From: Methyloceanibacter caenitepidi
GTDB taxonomy: Bacteria > Pseudomonadota > Alphaproteobacteria > Rhizobiales > Methyloligellaceae
Reading direction: 5' to 3'
Assembly (NCBI RefSeq): GCF_000828475.1
Contig: NZ_AP014648.1
Span: 62,001 to 126,000 of the forward strand
Length of the DNA: 64,000 nt
Below are positions 18,093-24,770 of the stretch, piece after piece. Under the pieces are notes generated by a model. That model made no database searches. It worked only from the letters and a program-made list of their open reading frames with translations, and had not been told where the DNA came from. Numbering within the stretch: position 1 is the first letter of the stretch; every line of letters starts with the position of its first letter. The position numbers were made by a program, and so were the translations under genes.

Positions 18093-19121
18093 ATGGGTTA
18101 CAAAGTCGCCGTCATCGGCGCGACCGGCAATGTCGGGCGCGAGATGTTGAATATCCTCGAGGAGCGGGAGTTTCCCGCCGACGAGGTCATCCCTATCGCC
18201 TCGCGCCGCTCGGTCGGCCGGGAGGTGTCCTACGGCGACGCCCGCCTGAAGTGCCGCGACCTCGAGAATTTCGATTTCACCGGCGTAGATTTCGCGCTGA
18301 TGTCCGCGGGCTCTGCAATCTCCAAGGAATGGTCGCCTCGTATCGGCGCGACCGGCTGCGTCGTGATCGATAACTCGTCCTGCTGGCGCTACGACCCGGA
18401 CGTGCCGCTCATCGTGCCCGAGGTGAACCCCGACGCTATAGCCGGCTTCACCAAGAAGAACATCATCGCGAACCCGAATTGTTCGACGGCCCAGCTCGTG
18501 GTCGTGCTGAAACCGCTGCATGACGCAGCCAAGATCAAGCGTGTGGTCTGCTCGACCTATCAGTCCGTGTCCGGCGCGGGCAAGGAGGCGATGGACGAAC
18601 TCTGGAACCAAACCAAGGGCATCTTCGTGACCGATCCTCCGTCGCCGGAGAAATTCACCAAGCAGATCGCCTTCAATGTCATTCCTCACATCGACGTCTT
18701 TCTCGACGACGGCTCGACCAAGGAGGAATGGAAGATGATGGCCGAGACCAAGAAGATCCTGGATCCCAAGATCAAGCTCACCGCGACCTGCGTACGCGTG
18801 CCCGTCTTCGTGGGCCACGCCGAAGCCGTGAACATCGAGTTCGAGAACCCGTTGAGCACCGAGGAAGCGCGGGACATCTTGCGGGATGCGCCGGGGGTCC
18901 TCCTGGTCGACAAGCGCGAGGATGGCGGCTACGTGACGCCGGTCGAATGCGTCGGCGACTACGCTACGTTCGTCAGCCGCATTCGCGACGATCAGACGAT
19001 CGACAACGGGCTCACCCTCTGGTGCGTCTCCGACAATCTGCGCAAAGGTGCCGCGCTCAACACGATCCAGATCGCCGAGACCATGATCGAACGCGGGCTG
19101 CTTCAGAAAAAGGCGGCCTAG
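18093..19121 (+). CDS. asd: Aspartate-semialdehyde dehydrogenase
   Basis: Asd reduces aspartyl phosphate to the semialdehyde, the branch point to lysine, diaminopimelate, threonine and methionine. The 342-residue protein has the NADP-binding VIGATGNVGREML, the catalytic cysteine in IIANPNCSTAQ, and the substrate-binding VRVPVFVGHAEAVNIEF. Start ATG 18093, with AGGAG eleven bases upstream. It is convergent with the carbonic anhydrase gene. Confidence 0.97.
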   Translation: MGYKVAVIGATGNVGREMLNILEEREFPADEVIPIASRRSVGREVSYGDARLKCRDLENFDFTGVDFALMSAGSAISKEWSPRIGATGCVVIDNSSCWRYDPDVPLIVPEVNPDAIAGFTKKNIIANPNCSTAQLVVVLKPLHDAAKIKRVVCSTYQSVSGAGKEAMDELWNQTKGIFVTDPPSPEKFTKQIAFNVIPHIDVFLDDGSTKEEWKMMAETKKILDPKIKLTATCVRVPVFVGHAEAVNIEFENPLSTEEARDILRDAPGVLLVDKREDGGYVTPVECVGDYATFVSRIRDDQTIDNGLTLWCVSDNLRKGAALNTIQIAETMIERGLLQKKAA

Positions 19122-19182
19122 ATTCGGGCCTCCCAGGCCCACATCACGATGGGGCGCCGGGCCTCGGTAGGACCCCGCGCAC

Positions 19183-19821
19183 TCAGACCTCGACGGTCTC
19201 GGGCAGCGGCGCGAACGTGTCGGTATCCTCGTCGAGCGCAAGGACCACGCCGCTGCCGATGTCGAAATGCAGCCCGTGCAGGGCGAGCATGCCTGCGGCT
19301 TCCTTCTCGCGGACCGCGTCGAACATGCGCAGGTTCGACAGCGACTGGCGCACACCGGCGAGCTCGAAGGCCGTCTCCTCCCCGTGTCTTTCGATGTCGC
19401 TTTTCTTGACATCGAGCCCGTCTAGCTGCGTCAGCCATGTCCCGATGAAATCGGTGTCGTCCGGCTTTCCTTTCAGCTTGTCGCGGTAGGCAGCCATTCC
19501 GCCGCAATGGGAGTGACCCAGCACAATGATGTTGGGAACCTTGAGCACCGTCGCCGCATATTCGACAGCCGCGCTCGTGCCGTGGAACTTCCCGTCGGGC
19601 TGAAACGGCGGAACGAGATTGGCGACATTGCGGACAATGAAGAGATCGCCGGGCCCTGCGCCGAAGATCGCCGACACGTCCACGCGCGAGTCGCAGCAGG
19701 CCACGACCAGCGCGGTCGGGGCCTGCCCTAAACTAGCGAGTTGCTCGTAGCGTCCCTTGTCCGCCGGATGACTGTCGTTCCGAAACCGCCAATATCCATC
19801 GAGAAGTTTTTTGGTGAGCAC
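19183..19821 (-). CDS. Beta-class carbonic anhydrase
   Basis: This 212-residue enzyme interconverts CO2 and bicarbonate. The zinc ligands are Cys42 (CCDSRVD, with the Asp44-Arg46 dyad) and the His/Cys pair in GHSHCGGM. Its start faces the formate dehydrogenase gene across a 446-base gap, so both may share a control region. A useful reading, by inference, is that it turns CO2 from formate oxidation into bicarbonate for PEP carboxylase and other carboxylations. It resembles CynT/Can proteins; the exact subtype cannot be told. Confidence 0.93.
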   Translation of the reverse strand: MLTKKLLDGYWRFRNDSHPADKGRYEQLASLGQAPTALVVACCDSRVDVSAIFGAGPGDLFIVRNVANLVPPFQPDGKFHGTSAAVEYAATVLKVPNIIVLGHSHCGGMAAYRDKLKGKPDDTDFIGTWLTQLDGLDVKKSDIERHGEETAFELAGVRQSLSNLRMFDAVREKEAAGMLALHGLHFDIGSGVVLALDEDTDTFAPLPETVEV

Positions 19822-20267
19822 GTTCGCTATCCCTGTCTTGTCCTAAGGCAACTCTTACTTTGGATCGGAATTGTCTAACCGGAGAACTGCGTCTGTTTAA
19901 TTGATATTTTCTATCACGAGCGACGCTCAGTTTAGAGAAAGCTCGAAACCTCGGATCGCTCACGAAAACGTGCCAACGCGGGAGAGCGCTCTCAGCAACG
20001 TCGATAGAAAAAGCCGAACGGCCCTTTCGGAATGCCGGCTTGATCGGTCCAGCCGGAGCGCGCGTAATGCGCGTGTCGGCACCTTAGAAGCGCACCCGAA
20101 AACCCGCGCCAGCCGACAACAAGGAAACGCGGTCCCCAACCGAACTTCAGTTCGGGTTTTGGGACCCCCAACGCGCGACATGCCTGGCGCGTCGCACATC
20201 TCCGCTTGTGGGCGCTTGCGGGACGTCCACGAGCGCCCAGTCATGTCGCCACTAAAGGAGTGCCGAT
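19822..20267. other. 446-base divergent intergenic region
   Basis: No coding sequence is convincing here. The first 100 bases are AT-rich (around 19870-19915, with TTAATTGATATTTTCTATCA) and probably hold promoter elements for the carbonic anhydrase gene, for fdh, or both. The second half is GC-rich and includes the long hairpin at 20131-20166, about 100 bases before the fdh start. A transcript starting near 19900 would have a leader of more than 300 bases. Confidence 0.6.
20131..20166 (+). promoter_or_regulatory. Long imperfect hairpin in the fdh leader
   Basis: The arms GGTCCC (20131-20136) and GGGACC (20161-20166) enclose an inner pair CCGAACT and AGTTCGG with a 2-base loop. The right arm contains GGGTTTT, so the inner stem plus T-run resembles a terminator embedded in a larger stem. 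It lies 102 bases before the fdh ATG and could be an attenuator, a terminator of an upstream transcript, or an mRNA-stabilising stem. Confidence 0.55.
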
Positions 20268-21473
20268 ATGGCAAAAGTTCTCTGTGTACTCTACGACGAT
20301 CCCATCGACGGTTTCCCGCCGAAATATGCCCGCGACTCCATCCCCCACATCGCGGGCTACGCGGACGGACAGACCGCCCCGACACCCGATGCCATCGACT
20401 TCACACCTGGGGAACTGCTCGGCAGCGTCTCCGGTGAGCTCGGATTGCGCGAGTTCCTGGAGTCCAACGGCCATGAACTCGTGGTCACGTCTGACAAGGA
20501 CGGCGCGGATTCGACATTCGAGAAGGAACTAGTCGATGCCGACGTGGTCATCTCCCAGCCTTTCTGGCCCGCTTATCTGACGGCGGAGCGGATCGCCAAG
20601 GCGAAGAACCTTAAGCTGGCCCTGACGGCGGGCATCGGGTCCGATCATGTCGACCTGCAGGCAGCGATGGACAAGGGCGTCACTGTTGCCGAGGTGACCT
20701 TTTGCAACTCCATCAGCGTGGCAGAGCACGTGGTCATGCAGATCCTGTCGCTCGTTCGGAACTACATCCCGGCCTATCGGTGGGTAGTGAACGGCGGCTG
20801 GAATATCGCCGACTGCGTCGAGCGGTCCTACGACCTGGAGGGCATGGACGTCGGCACGGTTGCCGCGGGCCGCATCGGCCTTGCGGTGCTGCGCCGCCTG
20901 AAGCCATTCGACGTGAAACTGCACTACTACGACAAGCACCGCCTGCCTGTTGATGTGGAGGAGGAACTCGGGCTGACATTCCACCCGAATGTCGAATCCC
21001 TCGCCAAGGCATGCGACGTCGTCACTATCAACTGCCCACTTCATCCAGAGACGGAGCATCTGTTCGACGATGCCATGATCGGCAAGATGAAACGCGGCAG
21101 CTACCTGGTGAACACCGCGCGCGGCAAGATCTGCGATCGCGACGCCGTGGTGCGCGCGCTCGAGAGCGGCCAGCTCGCGGGTTATGCGGGCGACGTCTGG
21201 TTCCCGCAGCCGGCGCCCAAGGATCACCCGTGGCGTACCATGCCGCACCATGGCATGACGCCCCATATCTCGGGGACCTCGCTCTCGGCCCAGGCACGCT
21301 ATGCCGCCGGCACGCGCGAGATCCTGGAGTGCTTCCTGTCCGGCAAGCCGATCCGCGATGAATATCTCATTGTTCAGGGCGGCGCGCTGGCCGGCGCCGG
21401 CGCGCATTCCTACACCGCCGGTGACGCCACCGGCGGCTCCGAGGAAGCCGAAAGGTTCAAGAAGGCAAGCTAA
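20268..21473 (+). CDS. fdh: NAD-dependent formate dehydrogenase
   Basis: This metal-free enzyme oxidises formate to CO2 with NAD+, the last dissimilatory step of methanol oxidation. The 401-residue protein matches the Pseudomonas sp. 101/Moraxella type over its length: MAKVLCVLYDDP, the formate-binding region around QPFWPAYL, NAD-binding AAGRIGLAVLRRLKPFDVKL, NTARGKICDRDAV with its catalytic Arg nearby, and the catalytic His in TPHISGTSLSAQARYAAG. AAGGAG lies seven bases before the ATG. Its neighbours are carbonic anhydrase and an OFA transporter, which suggests C1 metabolism. Confidence 0.97.
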   Translation: MAKVLCVLYDDPIDGFPPKYARDSIPHIAGYADGQTAPTPDAIDFTPGELLGSVSGELGLREFLESNGHELVVTSDKDGADSTFEKELVDADVVISQPFWPAYLTAERIAKAKNLKLALTAGIGSDHVDLQAAMDKGVTVAEVTFCNSISVAEHVVMQILSLVRNYIPAYRWVVNGGWNIADCVERSYDLEGMDVGTVAAGRIGLAVLRRLKPFDVKLHYYDKHRLPVDVEEELGLTFHPNVESLAKACDVVTINCPLHPETEHLFDDAMIGKMKRGSYLVNTARGKICDRDAVVRALESGQLAGYAGDVWFPQPAPKDHPWRTMPHHGMTPHISGTSLSAQARYAAGTREILECFLSGKPIRDEYLIVQGGALAGAGAHSYTAGDATGGSEEAERFKKAS

Positions 21474-21788
21474 GCGCCTCCGATCGACGCAATCGGGGCG
21501 TGGCCCCGCGCTCTTCTCCCTGGTGCAGGCATTCCCCCTGACACCGTTCCGAGCGCGGGGCCTCTCTATTTTGGGCAAGTCCGGTCATTTTGGGCAAGCC
21601 CGGTTGTCGCCAAGTGTCGCCGTGGCGAAGTCCCGGGCCCCGTTGGCGATCTCCGCCGCGAGCGGCGTTGGCCAAGCCGTCCTTTTTGCTCTGCGGCGCC
21701 AAGAGCCTTGCGATGCGGCGCAAGCCCGTTCAGAGTAGCCCCCAATAAGCGCACAAATGCGCCATTCAAATGGGGGGAGTGTCCACTT
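21474..21788. other. 315-base gap between fdh and the OFA transporter
   Basis: The gap has no convincing gene. It contains a short GC hairpin (CGGGGC/GCCCCG, 21494-21508), possibly the fdh terminator, the direct repeat at 21568-21604, and a GGGGGGAG ribosome-binding sequence near 21773 for the transporter. Confidence 0.55.
21568..21604. repeat. Tandem 18-base direct repeat upstream of the OFA transporter
   Basis: ATTTTGGGCAAGTCCGGT (21568-21585) is followed one base later by ATTTTGGGCAAGCCCGGT (21587-21604), a 19-base period with one mismatch. The spacing is close to two helical turns, as expected for a dimeric regulator site. It lies about 185 bases before the transporter start. Confidence 0.6.
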
Positions 21789-23192
21789 ATGACGACCGCA
21801 GTGAGCGCGGATTCTGGAGGCTTGTTCGGCTGGCTCGACCGGTCGCACACGGTGGCGAAACCGGGCTTCAGCCGATGGCTGGTGCCGCCTGCCGCACTTT
21901 GCGTCCATCTTTGTATCGGCCAGGTCTACGCGTTCAGCGTGTTCAACCTGCCGATGACCAAGCTGATCGGCATCACCCAATCCGCGCCCGACGATTGGAA
22001 GCTGACCCAGCTCGGCTGGATCTTTTCCCTCGCCATCGTCTTCCTGGGGCTCTCCGCGGCCTTCACCGGCACCTGGCTCGACCGCGTGGGCCCGCGCCGC
22101 GCCATGTTCACCGCCGCCTTGTGCTTCGGCGGCGGCTTCCTGATCTCGGCGCTCGGCATCCATCTGCACCAGCTCTGGCTCATTTATCTGGGCTATGGCG
22201 TGCTCGGCGGTTGCGGCCTCGGGCTCGGCTATATCTCCCCAGTGAAGACGCTGATCACCTGGTTTCCCGACCGGCCCGGCATGGCCACGGGCATGGCCAT
22301 CATGGGCTTCGGCGGTGGCGCGATGATCGCCTCGCCCCTGTCGGTGTTGCTGATGAAGTATTTTTCCAGCCCCACCAATGTGGGCGTCATGGGCACCTTC
22401 ATCACGCTCGGCATCGTCTATCTCGTCTTCATGATGATCGGCGCGGCCCTCGTGCGAGTCCCCCCGCAAGGCTGGCTTCCGGAGGGTTATAAGCCCCCCG
22501 CGCAACCGAAAAAGATGGTCACCACCGCCCATGTCCACGTGGACGAGGCGCTGAAGACCCCGCAGTTCTACCTGCTATGGGGCGTGCTCTGCCTGAACGT
22601 GACGGCCGGCATCGGCGTGCTTGGCCAGGCCTCTGCCATGAGCCAGGAGATGTTTCCGGGTCAGATCACGGCAGCGGCCGCGGCCGGCTTTGTCGGCCTC
22701 TTGAGCCTGTTCAACATGCTCGGGCGCTTCTTCTGGGCCTCGTCTTCCGACTACATCGGGCGGCGCAACACCTACATGATCTTCTTCGCGCTCGGCATGG
22801 TGCTCTACGCCCTTGTGCCCTGGACGGGTCGGATCGATTCCATCGTCCTCTTCGTCGCACTGTATGCCGTGATCCTGTCCATGTACGGGGGCGGGTTCGC
22901 CACCATCCCCGCCTATCTCCGGGACGTCTTCGGAACGCGTTATGTGGGCGCCATTCACGGGCGGCTGTTGACCGCCTGGTCCGCGGCCGGTGTGTTCGGG
23001 CCGGTTCTGGTAAACTACATCCGCGAATACCAGATCAATCACGGTGTGCCGAAGGCGGACGCCTATTCCGTCACCATGTACATCATGGCGGGACTTCTCT
23101 TCGTCGGCTTCATCTTGAATTGGCTGATGACGCCTGTGGACCACAAGCACCACATGACCGAAGAAGAACTGAAAGCGTCGATGGAGGCCTAA
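21789..23192 (+). CDS. OFA-family MFS transporter (oxalate/formate antiporter-like)
   Basis: From ATG 21789 the product is 467 residues with 12 predicted segments. Features typical of the oxalate:formate antiporter group include the start WLVPPAALCVHLCIGQVYAFSVF, the loop LDRVGPRRAMF, and YGVLGGCGLGLGYISPVKTLITWFPDRPGMATG. Members carry oxalate, formate or other small carboxylates, so the substrate is not certain. The formate dehydrogenase gene 315 bases upstream supports a carboxylate. A 45-residue membrane protein follows directly with no gap between stop and start. Confidence 0.85.
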   Translation: MTTAVSADSGGLFGWLDRSHTVAKPGFSRWLVPPAALCVHLCIGQVYAFSVFNLPMTKLIGITQSAPDDWKLTQLGWIFSLAIVFLGLSAAFTGTWLDRVGPRRAMFTAALCFGGGFLISALGIHLHQLWLIYLGYGVLGGCGLGLGYISPVKTLITWFPDRPGMATGMAIMGFGGGAMIASPLSVLLMKYFSSPTNVGVMGTFITLGIVYLVFMMIGAALVRVPPQGWLPEGYKPPAQPKKMVTTAHVHVDEALKTPQFYLLWGVLCLNVTAGIGVLGQASAMSQEMFPGQITAAAAAGFVGLLSLFNMLGRFFWASSSDYIGRRNTYMIFFALGMVLYALVPWTGRIDSIVLFVALYAVILSMYGGGFATIPAYLRDVFGTRYVGAIHGRLLTAWSAAGVFGPVLVNYIREYQINHGVPKADAYSVTMYIMAGLLFVGFILNWLMTPVDHKHHMTEEELKASMEA

Positions 23193-23330
23193 ATGACCGA
23201 ACCGACCCATCACGAGACCGTTTCAGGCGCCAACAAGGTCAAGCTGGTGCTGGCCTGGACGTTCGTGGGTGTTCCGCTTCTTTGGGGCGTCTACAACACC
23301 CTCGAAAAGGCGTCGCTGCTGTTCAAGTGA
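23193..23330 (+). CDS. 45-residue single-span membrane protein paired with the OFA transporter
   Basis: The ORF starts directly after the transporter stop (TAA then ATG). The product has a polar N-terminus (MTEPTHHETVSGANKVK), one hydrophobic segment (LVLAWTFVGVPLLWGVYNTL) and a short tail ending LLFK. Very small single-span proteins are known next to OFA-type transporters and are sometimes named MFS transporter small subunit. It is probably an accessory or stabilising subunit; this is inferred from linkage. Confidence 0.75.
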   Translation: MTEPTHHETVSGANKVKLVLAWTFVGVPLLWGVYNTLEKASLLFK

Positions 23331-23351
23331 GCCGCAGTTTCTGACAAATTG

Positions 23352-23371
23352 CCGCAGATGACGATCTGCGG
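23352..23371. terminator. Perfect hairpin after the transporter unit
   Basis: Arms CCGCAGAT and ATCTGCGG (8 bp) enclose loop GACG, 22 bases after the small-protein stop. No T-run follows, so it could be a Rho-independent-like stop, an RNA end stabiliser or an operator for the pqqA array. Confidence 0.45.
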
Positions 23372-23429
23372 GAGATCGTAACTATCTGTTTTGCAAAGGT
23401 AATTCGTGTAACAATCTGTTAATGCGCCA

Positions 23430-23449
23430 GTCATGCGGTTCTCATCCGC
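23430..23449 (+). promoter_or_regulatory. Upstream repeat of pqqA copy 1 (TCAT direct repeat)
   Basis: GTCATGCGGTTCTCATCCGC lies 75 bases before the first pqqA start. It contains two TCAT half-sites 11 bp apart. The same 20 bases occur before copy 3 and a variant occurs before copy 2, while flanking spacer sequence differs, which argues for a conserved protein-binding site or promoter element. Confidence 0.65.
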
Positions 23450-23504
23450 AATCGCCATTATCTAGGGACGATAACGTTCACCGAACGAACCTAAGGAGAC
23501 GACC

Positions 23505-23594
23505 ATGAAAGAGTGGCTGAAGCCTGAGATCACCGAGTCCGAAGCTGGCATGGAAGTTACTTCCTACCTTCCGGCTGAGCTCGACCGCGCTTAA
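23505..23594 (+). CDS. pqqA: PQQ precursor peptide PqqA, copy 1
   Basis: PqqA is the ribosomal precursor whose Glu and Tyr are cross-linked by the radical SAM enzyme PqqE with PqqD and excised to form pyrroloquinoline quinone, the cofactor of methanol dehydrogenase. The 29-residue peptide (starts MKEWLKPE, ends AELDRA) has the core GMEVTSY with Glu17 and Tyr21 in the required E-x3-Y spacing, and resembles Methylobacterium PqqA (GMEVTSY then AEID). AAGGAG lies seven bases before the ATG. It is followed by its own terminator. No pqqBCDE genes are in the window. Confidence 0.93.
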   Translation: MKEWLKPEITESEAGMEVTSYLPAELDRA

Positions 23595-23620
23595 TTCGCG
23601 CTGATCTAGCCTAGTTTTCG

Positions 23621-23659
23621 AAAATGGCGGTCCTAGCGATTTGCGGGGCCGCCATTTTT
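23621..23659 (+). terminator. Terminator of pqqA copy 1
   Basis: Perfect 10-bp arms AAAATGGCGG (23621-23630) and CCGCCATTTT (23649-23658) end in a T-run, 26 bases after the stop. The stem sequence is shared by all three pqqA units. Confidence 0.85.
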
Positions 23660-23743
23660 GTATGCGCGCTCCGTTGCCTTTCAGCGCGCCGCTTGACCGC
23701 GAGCGCCGCGCGTTAAATCTGTTCAGATTGTTTTCATTGACGC

Positions 23744-23761
23744 GTCATGCGCCGCTCATCC
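23744..23761 (+). promoter_or_regulatory. Upstream repeat of pqqA copy 2
   Basis: GTCATGCGCCGCTCATCC retains both TCAT half-sites at 11-bp spacing, although several of the other bases differ from copies 1 and 3. It lies 62 bases before the start of copy 2. Confidence 0.55.
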
Positions 23762-23805
23762 AAATTGTCGCACCCTAGGGTATCGTTTAACGAAAGGAGA
23801 CGACC

Positions 23806-23895
23806 ATGAAAGAGTGGCTGAAGCCCGAGATCACCGAGTCCGAAGCTGGTATGGAAGTGACTTCCTACCTTCCGGCCGAGCTCGACCGCGCTTAA
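23806..23895 (+). CDS. pqqA: PQQ precursor peptide PqqA, copy 2
   Basis: The encoded 29-residue peptide is identical to copy 1, with Glu17 and Tyr21 in GMEVTSY. The DNA differs only at synonymous sites (for example GGT for GGC at Gly15, GTG for GTT at Val18). AAAGGAG precedes the ATG. The unit again has its own upstream repeat and terminator. Silent differences with no amino acid change point to selection on the peptide or to gene conversion. Confidence 0.93.
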   Translation: MKEWLKPEITESEAGMEVTSYLPAELDRA

Positions 23896-23919
23896 TCAGC
23901 GCTGATCTAGCAATCCATG

Positions 23920-23954
23920 AATGGCGGCTCTCGCGATGGCGGAGCCGCCATTTT
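23920..23954 (+). terminator. Terminator of pqqA copy 2
   Basis: Arms AATGGCGGCTC (23920-23930) and GAGCCGCCATT (23942-23952) form an 11-bp perfect stem ending in a short T-run, 24 bases after the stop. Confidence 0.8.
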
Positions 23955-24014
23955 CATTTGTGCATTTCTGCGGGCGATAGGCCCGCACTCCGTTCAGATA
24001 GTTTTCATGAGCGA

Positions 24015-24034
24015 GTCATGCGGTTCTCATCCGC
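24015..24034 (+). promoter_or_regulatory. Upstream repeat of pqqA copy 3
   Basis: GTCATGCGGTTCTCATCCGC is identical over 20 bases to the element before copy 1 and lies 71 bases before the start of copy 3. CAGATAGTTTTCAT just upstream is also shared with copy 2 with one mismatch. Confidence 0.65.
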
Positions 24035-24085
24035 CATCCCCATTATTGTAGGATGACTTCATTGATTGAACCGAAGGAGACGATC

Positions 24086-24175
24086 ATGAAAGAGTGGCTG
24101 AAGCCCGAGATCACCGAGTCCGAAGCTGGCATGGAAGTGACTTCCTACCTCCCGGCCGAGCTCGACCGCGCTTAA
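24086..24175 (+). CDS. pqqA: PQQ precursor peptide PqqA, copy 3
   Basis: The third copy encodes the same 29 residues as copies 1 and 2, again with only synonymous changes (CTC for CTT at Leu22, CCC at Pro7). AAGGAG lies before the ATG, which follows a GATC rather than GACC. A terminator follows. The three starts are spaced 301 and 280 bases apart, so this is a tandem triplication with diverged spacers and a fixed product. Confidence 0.93.
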   Translation: MKEWLKPEITESEAGMEVTSYLPAELDRA

Positions 24176-24201
24176 TCAGCGCTGATCTAGCCTAGTTTTC
24201 A

Positions 24202-24241
24202 AAAAATGGCGGTCCCAGCGATGTGCGGGGCCGCCATTTTT
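24202..24241 (+). terminator. Terminator of pqqA copy 3
   Basis: Arms AAAAATGGCGG (24202-24212) and CCGCCATTTTT (24231-24241) form an 11-bp perfect stem with a T-run, 26 bases after the stop. Confidence 0.85.
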
Positions 24242-24280
24242 GTATGCGGCGCCAGGTCTTGTGCGGGCCGCTGCCACACA

Positions 24281-24296
24281 ACCCTCTATGGAGGGT
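24281..24296 (+). promoter_or_regulatory. Small hairpin upstream of the SMR exporter gene
   Basis: ACCCTC and GAGGGT (6 bp, loop TATG) form a perfect short hairpin 150 bases before the exporter start. The leader was examined for guanidine riboswitch consensus because guanidinium exporters often carry one; the ACGR loops of the class II type are absent. Confidence 0.3.
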
Positions 24297-24354
24297 GACA
24301 GAGCCTCCCCCCGAAATTATGGTCCCACGGCGCTGAACGCCTCTCGCAGCCCAA

Positions 24355-24387
24355 GGCTTGCAGGCTCAAGGCTTGCAGGCTCAAGGC
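24355..24387. repeat. 15-base tandem repeat
   Basis: GGCTTGCAGGCTCAA occurs twice back to back (24355-24369, 24370-24384) followed by a partial GGC. It lies in the leader of the SMR exporter gene and may reflect slippage. Confidence 0.7.
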
Positions 24388-24446
24388 CCGAGAGGGCGCC
24401 GTCGCGGCGCGCGATTGGTCGCAAGCAGCAGAAGGGACCCCCTGCC

Positions 24447-24770
24447 ATGCCCTGGGTGTATCTTGTCGCCGCCGGTCTCTTCGAGGTCGGCTTTGCCTCG
24501 ACGCTCAAACTCACCGAAGGCTTCACGAAGCTCTGGCCGACCCTGATCTTCACCGTCTGCATTGTGCTTTCGTTCGTTCTTCTCAACAAGGCGGCCAGGG
24601 ATCTGCCGATCGGCACCGCCTACGCGATTTGGACGGGGATCGGCGCCGCGGGCACTGCCATTGTCGGCATCCTCGTCTATAAGGAGCCCGTCACGGCGCT
24701 GCGCCTGTTCTTCATCGCAACGCTGATCGGTTCCATCATCGGATTGAAACTCGCAACAACGACCACATGA
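24447..24770 (+). CDS. SMR-family exporter, SugE/Gdx-like
   Basis: The 107-residue protein has four hydrophobic segments and the SMR motif EVGFASTLKLTEGFTKLWP with the essential glutamate near residue 13. The segment LPIGTAYAIWTGIGAAGTAIVGI is typical of the SugE/Gdx guanidinium exporter group, although the usual Trp after the Glu is Phe here. From ATG 24447 it overlaps the following mesaconyl-CoA hydratase gene by four bases (ATGA), implying translational coupling of two functionally unrelated proteins. Confidence 0.85.
   Translation: MPWVYLVAAGLFEVGFASTLKLTEGFTKLWPTLIFTVCIVLSFVLLNKAARDLPIGTAYAIWTGIGAAGTAIVGILVYKEPVTALRLFFIATLIGSIIGLKLATTTT

Noticed and set aside
19733..19963. Short open frame overlapping the carbonic anhydrase start
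   Set aside because: It is Arg/Ser-rich without motif or ribosome-binding site and overlaps the real gene start.
23352..24241. CRISPR array, suggested by regularly spaced repeats near 23.4-24.2 kb
   Set aside because: The repeats are 90-base coding sequences about 290 bases apart with terminators; they are pqqA genes, not CRISPR repeats.
24242..24446. Guanidine riboswitch upstream of the SMR exporter
   Set aside because: No class I core, no class II ACGR hairpin loops and no class III pattern was recognised. A covariance-model search would be needed to exclude a divergent form.
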